Positions 1-7,912 of a DNA stretch of 64,000 nt are shown here, in pieces. The stretch's first letter is position 1. Every line of letters starts with the position of its first letter. A model generated the notes under the pieces. The model was given only the letters and a program-made list of their open reading frames with translations. It was not told where the DNA came from and ran no database searches. Made by a program: the position numbers and the translations under genes. The stretch lies in assembly GCF_000718005.1 (NCBI RefSeq), contig NZ_JODV01000002.1. The stretch is one strand, 5' to 3'. This stretch comes from Actinoalloteichus_B caeruleus (GTDB lineage: Bacteria; Actinomycetota; Actinomycetes; Mycobacteriales; Pseudonocardiaceae).

Positions 1-171
1 GAGGTCGAACAGGCCTCGGTGAACATGGCCGGTGTCTCCAGGCTGGAGCAGATCCGTGCCAGCATGGGTGGGGGATCCGCTGGCCAGGTGGGTGGCGGTG
101 CCGCGGCGCCGCAGCCGGCCCAGCCGCAGAACATCCAGCAGCCCGGTCAGCAGCAGCCAGGCCAGGCCTGA
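1..171 (+). CDS. pspA: PspA/IM30 family protein, C-terminal end (partial)
   Basis: The frame is open from base 1 to a TGA at 169-171, so only the last 56 residues are seen. They begin EVEQASVNMAGVSRLEQIRA and end in a Gly/Ala/Gln/Pro-rich tail. The 'MAGVSRLEQIRASM' stretch is the usual end of actinobacterial PspA (35-kDa antigen type), a peripheral membrane coiled-coil protein that stabilises the envelope under stress. The next gene is PspM-like, as in the mycobacterial clgR-pspA-pspM operon, which supports the call. The 5' part lies outside the window. Confidence 0.75.
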   Translation, partial: EVEQASVNMAGVSRLEQIRASMGGGSAGQVGGGAAAPQPAQPQNIQQPGQQQPGQA

Positions 172-193
172 GCGACCGAGGGTGTGACTCCAG

Positions 194-994
194 GTGGCGG
201 ATCGCAGGGGCGACGTGTCCGACCTCGTTTCGGTGGCGAACCAGGCCGGTGGCCTGATCGCCAGCAAGTTCCGCCAGGGCCTGGACAAGTGGCGTGACCC
301 GCGGGCCCAGCTGCTGCGCAAGCGGCGCCGGGCCCGGCGGGGCCTCTACGTCAAGACCGGTTTAGCCGCCCTCGCCGGGGCGTTCGCGTTCACCGTGGGC
401 AGCGAGCCAGGGCTGGAGACGTCCGAGGTCGTCGTGGGCGGGGTGAGCGCCCTGATCGGGGCGAGCGCGGTGTCCTCCGGCGTGCGGACAGTCCGGCTGT
501 ACCGGACCCCGCTGCCCGAGGAGGCGGTGGCACCGCCACCTCCGCCGCCCCTGCCCGATCCGGGTTCCGCCGCGCACAAGCCGATGCGGCGGCTCGCCGA
601 CGCGGAGGCCAGTCTCGCGGAGTTGCTCCACCAGTTGTCCACCCCGGTCGGCGGGGCGCCGCTCGTCCCGGAGGAGTCCGTGCGGAGGATTCGGGGGACC
701 GCGCGGGAGGCGGGTGACGCGGCTCGGGCGGCCGCCGCTCGGCTCCAGGCGGTCGAGCGGGCCAGGGATGCCTCTCCCGCCTCGGAACGTGCCGCCCTGG
801 CCGGGGACATCGACCGGTTGGCCGCCAGGCTCCACGACGGCGTGGACGGCTTCGGGCGGTTGGTGGCCACGGCGGGTCGCACCGTCGCAGCCCATGACCA
901 CGACACCTCCGCGCCGGCGCTCACCGAGGCCGCGGACTACCTCGACGGGCTCGCCGCCGGGCTGCGGGAGCTGTCCCGCTCACCCCGGCTCTGA
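194..994 (+). CDS. pspM: Phage-shock envelope stress protein PspM
   Basis: The protein has 266 residues and a GTG start 23 bases after the pspA stop; CGAGGG at 176-181 may serve as a ribosome site. A basic N-terminus (around residues 25-55, rich in Arg/Lys) precedes two hydrophobic segments (about 57-73 and 83-103). A Pro-rich linker and an alanine-rich helical C-terminal domain follow. Order, size and layout match mycobacterial Rv2743c (PspM), the membrane partner that helps recruit PspA. The assignment rests on architecture and position next to pspA rather than a catalytic motif. Confidence 0.7.
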   Translation: MADRRGDVSDLVSVANQAGGLIASKFRQGLDKWRDPRAQLLRKRRRARRGLYVKTGLAALAGAFAFTVGSEPGLETSEVVVGGVSALIGASAVSSGVRTVRLYRTPLPEEAVAPPPPPPLPDPGSAAHKPMRRLADAEASLAELLHQLSTPVGGAPLVPEESVRRIRGTAREAGDAARAAAARLQAVERARDASPASERAALAGDIDRLAARLHDGVDGFGRLVATAGRTVAAHDHDTSAPALTEAADYLDGLAAGLRELSRSPRL

Positions 995-1215
995 CCGGGG
1001 TTCCCCCTTCCCGTACCCCCACCCTCGGCCCCGGGGGCCGGCAGCCCGGTTCCCACTCTCGGACCATGTGCGGCAGGCCGGGTGGAGCCGTCAGGAGGGC
1101 GGGTTCGGCCCGGGTGCGCGCCGGAGGGGTGCGCTGGGCTGGCGGTGCCAGGAACCCGGCCGGAATGAGCACTGGAGTCCCTCCCGCCTCGGGAGCGGCC
1201 TCGCGGGGACGGCGT

Positions 1216-1399
1216 TCGGCGTCGCCTCCTTCCGCTTCGGGTGAGCTCGGCGGCCTGAACCTCCGGTCCGCGTGGGACGTCGGTGTGGATGCCGGTGGGC
1301 GCGCGGGCGGGCCGCCGGTGGTGTTGGGCGGACGGCGGGCGCCGCGTGGTGGCAGGATGCGACCTCGCGCGGGGAGGTGTCGGCATGCCGTTGTGGCGG
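1216..1399. repeat. Direct repeat copy A (184 bp), 5' flank of permease gene
   Basis: This segment repeats at 3184-3368 in the same orientation with about six substitutions and one single-base indel (about 96% identical). It holds the permease upstream region, the ribosome site GGGGAGG and the first codons ATGCCGTTGTGGCGG (ATG at 1385). Homology stops at base 1399, so copy A carries a dead permease start. The repeats bracket the DUF397/DUF5753/methyltransferase island. The pspM-DUF397 gap (995-1470) contains nothing else I recognise. Confidence 0.9.
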
Positions 1400-1470
1400 T
1401 CCTCGTCGGCCTCGGCAGCGACGAGACGGCCTCTCGCCACGATGTGGGGCGGGGGCCGTCCAGCGCGTGT

Positions 1471-1671
1471 TCACCGGTCGTCACGGCCGGCCTGGATGGC
1501 GCGCGGGAAAGAGGACCACCGTGGGCCCGTAACGGTGACGTGGCCAGCGGCCCGATCTTTGGTGTCCCGCACCGCGACACCGTCGGCGAACCGGCCGACC
1601 TCGACGCGGGCGGAACCATTCCGCGACCGGCGTGCCTTCCGCCAGTGCTCCGGCTCGTGGTGCACCGTCAT
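1471..1671 (-). CDS. DUF397 domain protein
   Basis: The protein has 66 residues. It carries the DUF397 signature: WRKARRSRNGSARVEV near residues 10-25, then VAVRDTKD (33-40) and a conserved WSSF near the end. DUF397 proteins are small actinobacterial partners encoded beside XRE/DUF5753 regulators, often described as antitoxin-like or co-regulators. The ATG overlaps the stop of the upstream DUF5753 fragment (ATGA), so the two were translationally coupled. Because the partner here is truncated, this gene may no longer be functional. Confidence 0.8.
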   Translation of the reverse strand: MTVHHEPEHWRKARRSRNGSARVEVGRFADGVAVRDTKDRAAGHVTVTGPRWSSFPRAIQAGRDDR

Positions 1672-2023
1672 GATCTCCTCTCCATTCTCCCGATCACGTC
1701 AGCGATGAGTGCGCAGGTGTCGTCCGGGCTCATCGCGACTTCCCGCACCCTGTCCGCCGCTTCCTGGTACGCGCCGACATCCTTGGCTTCATGGAGGAAC
1801 AGGGCGGACCGCCGTGTCTCCAACCGCACCACTGGCGCGTCATCGCCCCCGCGCTCGACGATGCCGAACGCACCCTCGAGCCCGGGATGCCAGCCCACAC
1901 CCATCGGCACCACGCGAAGGTCCACCGTCGGCCACTCGACGACGTGCGGCAGCCACAGCAGGTGCTCGCGCATCACGTGGTGACGGAAGCGTGGACCGAT
2001 GAACTCACCAGAACGGATGCCGC
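1668..2023 (-). pseudogene. C-terminal fragment of an XRE/DUF5753 regulator
   Basis: The longest start-to-stop reading is 102 residues (GTG at 1976). The same frame continues upstream without a stop as IRSGEFIGPRFRHH, then runs into the divergent methyltransferase start at 2024. Residues such as LRVVPMGVGWHPGLEGAFGIVE and the LFLHEAKDVGAYQEAADRVREVAMSPDDT tail region match the C-terminal half of DUF5753, the domain that normally follows an N-terminal helix-turn-helix in proteins of about 280 residues. The DNA-binding half is absent, so I call it a broken gene. The breakpoint lies close to 2024. Confidence 0.65.
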
Positions 2024-3157
2024 ATGACCACGCCCCACCAGGACATCCCCGCGTTGCGCGCGGGTTTGGCCGACCAGCTCGCAGCAGAGCTGCCCTCGCG
2101 GACCTGGCCCGAGGTGTTCCGCGTCGTCGACCGCCACGTCTTCGCGCCCCGGTTCGCCTTGTTCGACCCGGTGACAGGCAGCTTCACCCACTACGACGTC
2201 CACGATCCCGACCCGGTCCGGCGTGCTGAGGCGATGGCGGCCGCGTACTCGAACGACACCTTGATCACGCGGTTCGACGATGACGGCAACCCCATCAGCT
2301 CGTCCACCGAACCGAGCATGATGGCGTCCATGCTGGCCGCGCTCGATCTGCGCCCTGGCCACCGTGTGCTCGAAGTCGGTACGGGTACCGGCTACAACGC
2401 GGCCTTGCTGGCCAGGTTCGTCGGCGACGAGCAGGTGACCACGATCGATGTGGACGGCGAGCTGATCAACACGGCTCGCGCAGCGCTCGACGTCACCGGC
2501 TACGCGCCCACCGTGGTGTGCGGCGACGGCGCTGCCGGTGTGCCCGAACGGGCGCCGTTCGACAGGATCATGGCGACCTGCGGTGTGGACCGCGTGCCCG
2601 GAGCATGGCTGGACCAGCTCACGGCGGACGGCGCGATCCTGGTCACCGTCTCGACGGGCATCGCGCTGCTGCGCCGCGCCCCGGACGGCGCCGTTCACGG
2701 CCGGTTCTTGGGGGCAGCGGGGTTCATGCCGCTGCGTTCCCACGGCTACCAGCCGAGGTGGAGCGGCCGTCGCGTTCTCGAGGAGACCGGGGGCAGCGCG
2801 GACGACACGCGTTCCGTCACGGTCCCGAAGGGGCTCGAATTGTCGACGGCGGCGTTCTTCACCTCCCTGATCGCCGAACACGGCCGCCTCGTGTTCCTCG
2901 GCGAGGACGAGCAGGTGGTCTCGTACCGGTGGGTGCATCCGGCATCCGGGTCGTGGGTGCGCGTCGACCTCGGTGAGCATCCGGCGACGGTGCACCAGGC
3001 CGGGAGCCGTCGCCTGTGGGACGAGGTGGAACCCGTGCTGGAGACCTGGGACGTCGCGGGCCGTCCTGAGATCGACCGGTACGGCCTGACCGTCACCACC
3101 GACGGTCGCCACGTGCTGTGGCTGGACAGCCCGGAACACCACATCACCGCGCTGTGA
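2024..3157 (+). CDS. PCMT-like O-methyltransferase (graspetide/aspartimide type), orphan
   Basis: The protein has 377 residues. About residues 85-210 form a protein-L-isoaspartate methyltransferase-like SAM domain: ISSSTEPSMMASML is followed by VLEVGTGTGYNAALLA (motif I), an acidic TIDVDGE strand and FDRIMATCGV. A long C-terminal domain without this fold follows. N-terminal 'RHVFAPRF', the SSS-P substrate loop and the extended C-terminus are typical of methyltransferases encoded with ATP-grasp RiPP (graspetide) or FxLD-type systems, which methylate a peptide Asp to form aspartimide. No ATP-grasp ligase or precursor is in this window, so the substrate is unknown. It sits divergent from the DUF5753 fragment inside the repeat-flanked island. 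No clear ribosome site precedes the ATG. Confidence 0.65.
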   Translation: MTTPHQDIPALRAGLADQLAAELPSRTWPEVFRVVDRHVFAPRFALFDPVTGSFTHYDVHDPDPVRRAEAMAAAYSNDTLITRFDDDGNPISSSTEPSMMASMLAALDLRPGHRVLEVGTGTGYNAALLARFVGDEQVTTIDVDGELINTARAALDVTGYAPTVVCGDGAAGVPERAPFDRIMATCGVDRVPGAWLDQLTADGAILVTVSTGIALLRRAPDGAVHGRFLGAAGFMPLRSHGYQPRWSGRRVLEETGGSADDTRSVTVPKGLELSTAAFFTSLIAEHGRLVFLGEDEQVVSYRWVHPASGSWVRVDLGEHPATVHQAGSRRLWDEVEPVLETWDVAGRPEIDRYGLTVTTDGRHVLWLDSPEHHITAL

Positions 3158-3183
3158 CCGTTCGCGAGGTGGTGTCGCCGTGA

Positions 3184-3368
3184 TCGGCGTCGCCTCCTTC
3201 CGCCTCGGGTGAGCTCGGCGGCCTGAACCTCCGGTCCGCGTGGACCGTCGGTGTGGATGCCGGTGGGCGCGCGGGCGGGGCCGCCGGTCGTGTTCGGCGG
3301 ACGGCGGGCGCCGCGTGGTGGCAGGATGCGACCTCGCACGGGGAGGTGTCGGCATGCCGTTGTGGCGG
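3184..3368. repeat. Direct repeat copy B (185 bp), 5' region of intact permease gene
   Basis: This copy matches 1216-1399 at an offset of 1968 bases, or 1969 after a one-base insertion (GGGG versus GGG near 3288-3291). It leads directly into the intact permease, including GGGGAGG and the ATG at 3354, so it is the functional copy. The unit between the copies (1400-3183) is the island. Confidence 0.9.
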
Positions 3369-4622
3369 GTGCGAGCGGAGGACGTCACCGGGACGGGCGG
3401 GGTGGTCGCGCCGGAGGAACGGTTGGGCTGGCCGCTGACCTTGGGCTTCGGGGCGCAACACGTGGCGGCGATGTTCAGCGCCACCGTCCTCGTGCCGACG
3501 ATCACGGGCTTCCCGGTGACCACGACGTTGTTGTTCTCCGGTCTGGGCACCCTGCTGTTCCTGGTGGTCACCCGCAACCGTGTTCCCGGGTACCTGGGCG
3601 CTTCGTTCGCGTATGTCGGTCCGCTCCTGGCGGCTTCCGAGGCGGGGGCGGAGCCCTCGGCGATGCTCGGTGGGGTGCTGGTGGCGGGCGTGACGTTGGT
3701 GATGCTCGGGGTGGCGGTCAAGGCGTTGGGCGTCGGTCTGGTGGAGGTGTTGCTGCCACCGGTGGTGACCGGGGCCGTCGTGGTCCTCGTCGGGCTCGGG
3801 ATGGCCCCCCACGCCACCGCCAGTGTCTCGGCGCAGCCCGTGGTCGCCGGGGTGACACTCCTGACGATCGTCGTCGCGGCGGTCGTGGGTCGCGGGCTGT
3901 GGCGCCGTCTGGCCGTGGTGCTCGGCATCGCGGTGGGCTGGACCGCGTCCTGGCTGTCCGGGCCCCTGGAGAACGCCCCCGAACTCCTCGACATCCCGTG
4001 GACCGGTCTGCCCGAACTGGTCACACCGGTCATCACGCCCTCGGTGTCGCTGCTGGTCCTACCCGTGGTGATCACCGTCCTCGCGGAGAACCTCGGCCAC
4101 CTGAAGGCCGTCGCCGCGGTCACCGGACGTGACCTCGACCGTCACGCCGGCGACGTGCTCATCGGCAACGGGCTGTCCACCAGCCTGGCCGGTGCGGGAG
4201 GCGGGGTCGGGACCACCACCTACGGGGAGAACATCGGCGTGATGGCGCTGAGCAGGGTGCACTCCACCGCCGCGTGCGCCACGGCGGCGGTCCTGGCCGT
4301 GGTGCTGTCCTTCTCACCTCGCGTTGGCGCGGCGGTGGTCCTCGTCCCGCCAGGAGTGATCGGCGGGGTGGCCCTGGTGCTCTTCGGTCTCATCGCGATG
4401 CTCGGCTTCCGGGTCTGGTCCGACCACCAGGTGGACTTCCGGGATCCGCTGAACCTCGTGGTGGCGGGTGCCGCGTTGGTCGCCGGAGTGGGTGGGCTGA
4501 CCTTCACCGTCGGTGGGGTGGAGATCGGCGGGATGGCCTGGGGGGCGCTCGTCGTCGTCCTCCTGTACCCGGTGCTGCGCGGGCTCCGCGCCGTGGTGCC
4601 CCGCCGGCCGCCAGCCGGGTGA
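3354..4622 (+). CDS. Uracil/xanthine permease (NCS2 family)
   Basis: The protein has 422 residues. I placed the start at ATG 3354 (MPLWRVRAEDVTG) because GGGGAGG lies at 3339-3345. The open frame continues upstream, but only into the repeated non-coding segment. LGFGAQHVAAMFSATVLVP opens the first membrane helix and is characteristic of nucleobase:cation symporter-2 proteins. About twelve hydrophobic helices follow, with the conserved TTYGENIGVMALS segment of UraA-like carriers. It probably imports uracil, or possibly xanthine; substrate cannot be settled by eye. Its 5' region is the source of the duplicated repeat. Confidence 0.85.
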   Translation: MPLWRVRAEDVTGTGGVVAPEERLGWPLTLGFGAQHVAAMFSATVLVPTITGFPVTTTLLFSGLGTLLFLVVTRNRVPGYLGASFAYVGPLLAASEAGAEPSAMLGGVLVAGVTLVMLGVAVKALGVGLVEVLLPPVVTGAVVVLVGLGMAPHATASVSAQPVVAGVTLLTIVVAAVVGRGLWRRLAVVLGIAVGWTASWLSGPLENAPELLDIPWTGLPELVTPVITPSVSLLVLPVVITVLAENLGHLKAVAAVTGRDLDRHAGDVLIGNGLSTSLAGAGGGVGTTTYGENIGVMALSRVHSTAACATAAVLAVVLSFSPRVGAAVVLVPPGVIGGVALVLFGLIAMLGFRVWSDHQVDFRDPLNLVVAGAALVAGVGGLTFTVGGVEIGGMAWGALVVVLLYPVLRGLRAVVPRRPPAG

Positions 4623-4978
4623 GCTCGGGGCGGCTCCCTCGCGGAACCCTCGGCCGGTGGCCGTGACTCCCGGCCGGCCCCGGACGAGGTGTTGGTGCCG
4701 CACCGTCTCGCGATCGTCCACTCTCACGGTGGCCACCGTCCCTCGGGGCGCGCGGTGTTCACCTCCTGCTCCGCTGCCCGGGGAACAGGGCGCCGAGCCC
4801 CGGCGACCGGGGTGGGGGAGAGGCCGGTCCCGCTCGGGCCGGGGGGCTGGCGGCACGGGGTGGGGGGACAACGGGCGTGGAGTGGGAGACCGCGCGACGA
4901 CCGCTGGTGCCTGACCGGTTGAGCCGTCCGGACCGCTGCCGCCGTCGAGCACCCGCGCACCAGGGCGTGAATGCCGGG
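4623..4978. other. Convergent intergenic region
   Basis: The permease (+) and the Nei-type glycosylase (-) converge here. Apart from the candidate terminator at 4651-4676 I see no gene or conserved signal. Short open frames on both strands have no recognisable composition. Confidence 0.5.
4651..4676. terminator. Hairpin between converging genes
   Basis: CGGCCGG (4651-4657) pairs with CCGGCCG (4670-4676) across a 12-base loop, about 30 bases past the permease stop. There is no T-run, as is common in actinobacteria. Confidence 0.4.
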
Positions 4979-5812
4979 TCAGCCCTCGGCTCCCGCCGGG
5001 GCGGAGTGCCCGGGAGCCCCTTCGGGAGCTGGCTGGCACCGGGGGCAGTGGTAGACGGTGCGGGCCTGAACTCCCACCCCCAGCGTCCCCCGGCGGATCG
5101 CGGTGCCGCAGCGCGCGCACGCCAGGCCGGCCCGCCGGTACACCCAGTGCCGCTGGTCGCGGCGCAACGAGCCCGTGGTGCTCTGCTCCCAGCGCCACGC
5201 GTTGGCCGCCAGCAGCCTCCTGGCGAGGTCGACGGTGGCGGCCGGGTCGACGTCGGCCACCCTCGTCCACGGCGACACGCGGAGGAGGAAGCAGATCTCG
5301 CACTGGTAGAGGTTGCCCACACCGGCCATCACCCGTTGGTCGAGCAGTGCCTCGCCGACGGCTCGTCCGGGATGCGCGGCGAGCCGGCGTTCGGCCTCCC
5401 GGCGGTCCGCCTCCCCCCAGGTCCGCCCCAGCAGGTCGGGGCCGAGGTGGCCGACCAGCGACGACTCCTCCCCCGTGGGTAGCAGCGCGAGGTCGTGCAG
5501 CAGGAACCCCACCGCCACCCGGTCCTGGTTCGCCAGCACCGCCCTGACCTCGTGGGCGGGACGTCGCCACCGCTCGCCGGGGCCGTGCAGCCGCCACGAC
5601 CCGTCCATCCGGAGGTGGCTGTGCAGGCTCCGCCCGTCGTCGAAGCGCACGAAGAGGTGCTTGCCCACCGAGTCGGCCCCGACGACGGCCCGGCCGGCGA
5701 GGTCGACCGCGCTCAACGCGGGGTGCCGCAGTTCACCCCGCACCAGTACCCGGCCGGCGAGCGCCGCGTCGAGGCGCCGTCCGGTCAGGAAGACCGTGTC
5801 ACCCTCCGGCAC
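4979..5812 (-). CDS. nei: Nei/Fpg family DNA glycosylase (endonuclease VIII)
   Basis: The protein has 277 residues and begins MPEGDTVFLTGRRLDAAL. Pro2 and Glu3 are the catalytic N-terminus of this base-excision repair family, which fixes the start at GTG 5812 even though GGAGG sits only one base upstream of it. HLRMDGSWR and the helix-two-turn-helix (DQRVMAGVGNLYQCEICF, residues about 160-177) are present. A C-terminal zinc finger CARCG...YHCPRC closes the protein. It removes oxidised bases and cleaves the abasic site. The MPEGDT start fits the actinobacterial Nei group better than MutM (MPELPE). Confidence 0.88.
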   Translation of the reverse strand: MPEGDTVFLTGRRLDAALAGRVLVRGELRHPALSAVDLAGRAVVGADSVGKHLFVRFDDGRSLHSHLRMDGSWRLHGPGERWRRPAHEVRAVLANQDRVAVGFLLHDLALLPTGEESSLVGHLGPDLLGRTWGEADRREAERRLAAHPGRAVGEALLDQRVMAGVGNLYQCEICFLLRVSPWTRVADVDPAATVDLARRLLAANAWRWEQSTTGSLRRDQRHWVYRRAGLACARCGTAIRRGTLGVGVQARTVYHCPRCQPAPEGAPGHSAPAGAEG

Positions 5813-5863
5813 ACCTCCGATGGTGCCATCCCGCCGGAGCCGGTAGCCGGTCCACCGCCCGGC

Positions 5864-6703
5864 TCAGTCGAACGCGGGCTCGGTCTCGGGCTCCCGCCCG
5901 GCCCGCCGGCCACGCGCCGAGCGCAACACGCGGGCCAACAGCAGGTTGAACGCCAGCGACACCTCCCGCGCCCCGGGGGTGCCCCACTGGTGGATGGGCA
6001 TGCAGGCGCCCTGGGCCTGCTGCACCGCGAGGCGGTCGGGCAGCACCACCGGCATCACGAGCGGACCGAAGATCTCCCGGAGCTCGTTGATCCGGAACTG
6101 GTGTTCGTGCGACCGGGGGCGCACCCGGTTCACCACGACACCCAGCGGTTGCAGGTCGGAGTTGGTGTTCTCCCGTTCCGCCTGGACGGCCTCGAACGCG
6201 CGCTGCACGCCGGAGACGGCGAACATCGTCGGTTCCGTCACGAGCATGGCGCGCTGGGCGGCCACCAGCGCGGAACGGGTGAGCTGGCCGAGGGAGGGCG
6301 GGCAGTCGAGGAGCACCAGCTGGTAGGGGGGCAGCCCCTCCTCCTCGTCCAGCTCGCGCACCGTCGTCAGCACCTCCCGGAGCCGGGAGAGCTCCGGCGC
6401 GCCCGGGTTGGGGACGTTGTGGCCCTCGGCGCCCTCCGAACCGACCAGGACGTCCAGCCCCTCTCCCCAGGAACTGGGTGCGATCGCCGCCCGCACCGTG
6501 TCCGGCGAGGGGTCGGCGAGGACGTCGGCCAGGTCGGCGTCCGTCTCGGCGGGATCCATCGCAGCCGTGGTGTTGCACTGGGGATCGAGGTCGACGACCA
6601 GGGTTCGCAGGCCCCGCCGCAGGGCGGCGGAGGCGCACCCCAGCGCGACGGTCGTCTTCCCCACGCCACCCTTCAGGCTGAGCACTGCCACCGTAGTAAG
6701 CAC
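5864..6703 (-). CDS. ParA-family ATPase
   Basis: The protein has 279 residues from GTG 6703. It starts VLTTVAVLSLKGGVGKTT, with the deviant Walker A motif of ParA/MinD proteins. VVDLDPQCNTT (switch I) and LVLLDCPPSLG (Walker B region) follow. A longer reading from GTG 6748 exists, but I prefer 6703 because TAGGCT lies 7 bases upstream, a leaderless start. No ParB gene is adjacent, so this is probably a Soj-like orphan acting in positioning or polar processes rather than the chromosomal ParA. The C-terminal 20 residues are charged and low in complexity. Confidence 0.8.
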   Translation of the reverse strand: MLTTVAVLSLKGGVGKTTVALGCASAALRRGLRTLVVDLDPQCNTTAAMDPAETDADLADVLADPSPDTVRAAIAPSSWGEGLDVLVGSEGAEGHNVPNPGAPELSRLREVLTTVRELDEEEGLPPYQLVLLDCPPSLGQLTRSALVAAQRAMLVTEPTMFAVSGVQRAFEAVQAERENTNSDLQPLGVVVNRVRPRSHEHQFRINELREIFGPLVMPVVLPDRLAVQQAQGACMPIHQWGTPGAREVSLAFNLLLARVLRSARGRRAGREPETEPAFD

Positions 6704-6710
6704 GGGTTGC

Positions 6711-6716
6711 AGCCTA
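6711..6716 (-). promoter_or_regulatory. Leaderless -10 element for the ParA gene
   Basis: Read on the minus strand, TAGGCT is followed by 7 bases and then GTG 6703. This TANNNT-N6/7-start spacing puts transcription and translation starts together, and decides between the two candidate starts. Confidence 0.5.
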
Positions 6717-6908
6717 CGGTCTGCCCCGATCAGTGGTGGAGCCGTCACTGCATCGGCCCAACGAGCTCCGGGCCGGCCCCGCTGCCGACCGGGGCGGAAC
6801 CGGTCGTGGCCCCGGGTGGTCGAGGTGCTGGCACGCCGCGAACCACGGCCGGCCGGACGAGCCGGTTCGCGGGGAGGGAGGCCGCCGCCACTCCCGCACG
6901 ACGGGTTC

Positions 6909-6914
6909 TAGGCT
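6909..6914 (+). promoter_or_regulatory. Leaderless -10 element for the methyltransferase gene
   Basis: TAGGCT is followed by 7 bases and ATG 6922. No ribosome-binding site is visible before the ATG. The same hexamer and spacing serve the divergent ParA gene. Confidence 0.5.
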
Positions 6915-6921
6915 CTGTCCC

Positions 6922-7656
6922 ATGGTTTCCGAGGCCGTGCTGTCCGCGTTGAACGTCGAACTGGTCGCGGTGCGCCGCCGCTCCGGGGCCGGGCGTCCGC
7001 CGAGGGTGCTCGACGTGGGCGGGGGCAGCGGGGTGTGGGCGGTGCCGCTGGCCGAGGCGGGGTGCGAGGTCACCGTCGTCGACGCGAGCCCGAACGCGTT
7101 GGCCACGCTGCGCACCCGGGCGGCGGAGCGGGGCGTGCTGGACCGGGTCACCGCCGTGCAGGGCGATTCCGAGGCCCTGACCGCCGTGGCGGAACCGGGC
7201 CGGGCCGATCTGGTGCTGGGCCACGGACTGCTGGAGTACGTGGAGAACCCGGGTGCCGCGCTGGCGGAGCTGTCGGCCGTGACCGCCCCGGGTGGCGCGA
7301 TCTCCGTGGTGGTGGCCAACCGGCACGCGGCGGTCCTGCACCGCGTCCTCTCGGGACGTGTCGCGGAGGCCAGGGAGGTGCTGACCTCGCCGAGCGGAAC
7401 CCTCGCCCCCGGCACCGGTGCCGACCCGCTGCTCCGCCGCTTCGACGCCGCCGGCCTGTCGGAGCTGGTGACCGCCGCCGGGTTGGCGGTCGAACTGCTC
7501 CAGGGGGACGGGGCCGTCACCGACCTGGTGCCGGGGTCCGTGCTCGACACCTGCTCGCCCAGTGATCTCGCGGAACTGGAGTTGCTCGCGGCGCGGCAAC
7601 CGCCCCTGCGCGAGCTGTCGAGCCGGCTGCACGTGCTGGCCCGCCGCCCCCGCTGA
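6922..7656 (+). CDS. Class I SAM-dependent methyltransferase
   Basis: The protein has 244 residues. VLDVGGGSGVWAVPLAEAG (residues about 29-47) is the SAM-binding motif I, VTVVDAS is the motif II strand and ADLVLGHGLLEYVENP fits motif IV. This is the Methyltransf_11/25 fold. The substrate cannot be read from sequence. The start at ATG 6922 is chosen over longer readings because of the leaderless promoter just upstream. It is divergent from the ParA gene and lies upstream of DUF3040. Confidence 0.78.
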   Translation: MVSEAVLSALNVELVAVRRRSGAGRPPRVLDVGGGSGVWAVPLAEAGCEVTVVDASPNALATLRTRAAERGVLDRVTAVQGDSEALTAVAEPGRADLVLGHGLLEYVENPGAALAELSAVTAPGGAISVVVANRHAAVLHRVLSGRVAEAREVLTSPSGTLAPGTGADPLLRRFDAAGLSELVTAAGLAVELLQGDGAVTDLVPGSVLDTCSPSDLAELELLAARQPPLRELSSRLHVLARRPR

Positions 7657-7735
7657 GGAGCTGCCCGCCCGTCTTCCCCCGATCCGGGGAACACGGGGTG
7701 TCGCTGCCGTGCGGCCCGCCCTCCGCGTCGAACAA

Positions 7736-7764
7736 TCGACTCACTGACCTCGCACGACGATAAT
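7736..7764 (+). promoter_or_regulatory. Promoter for DUF3040 gene
   Basis: TCGACT (7736-7741), a 17-base spacer and GATAAT (7759-7764) form a near-consensus housekeeping promoter. Transcription would start near 7771 and leave a leader of about 140 bases before ATG 7913. Confidence 0.5.
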
Positions 7765-7912
7765 GTGTGCGTGTGCGAACATTCTGGTGGTCGGTCCGGG
7801 TAGTGGTCGGGTTGCGCGGCTCGTATCCTTAGACGTGACGCCCCATGAGGGCGTCCGCCGGAAGTCTCGAAGGATTGTCCGGCGCCGCAATCGCTGTGCC
7901 GGAGGAGGAGCC

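Noticed and set aside
1973..4123. 716-codon minus-strand open frame
   Set aside because: It runs antisense to the methyltransferase and permease, with a residue mix typical of GC-rich shadow frames and no domain.
7776..7790. GCGAACATTC as a LexA/SOS box
   Set aside because: Only one half-site (CGAAC) is present; the matching GTTCG arm is missing.
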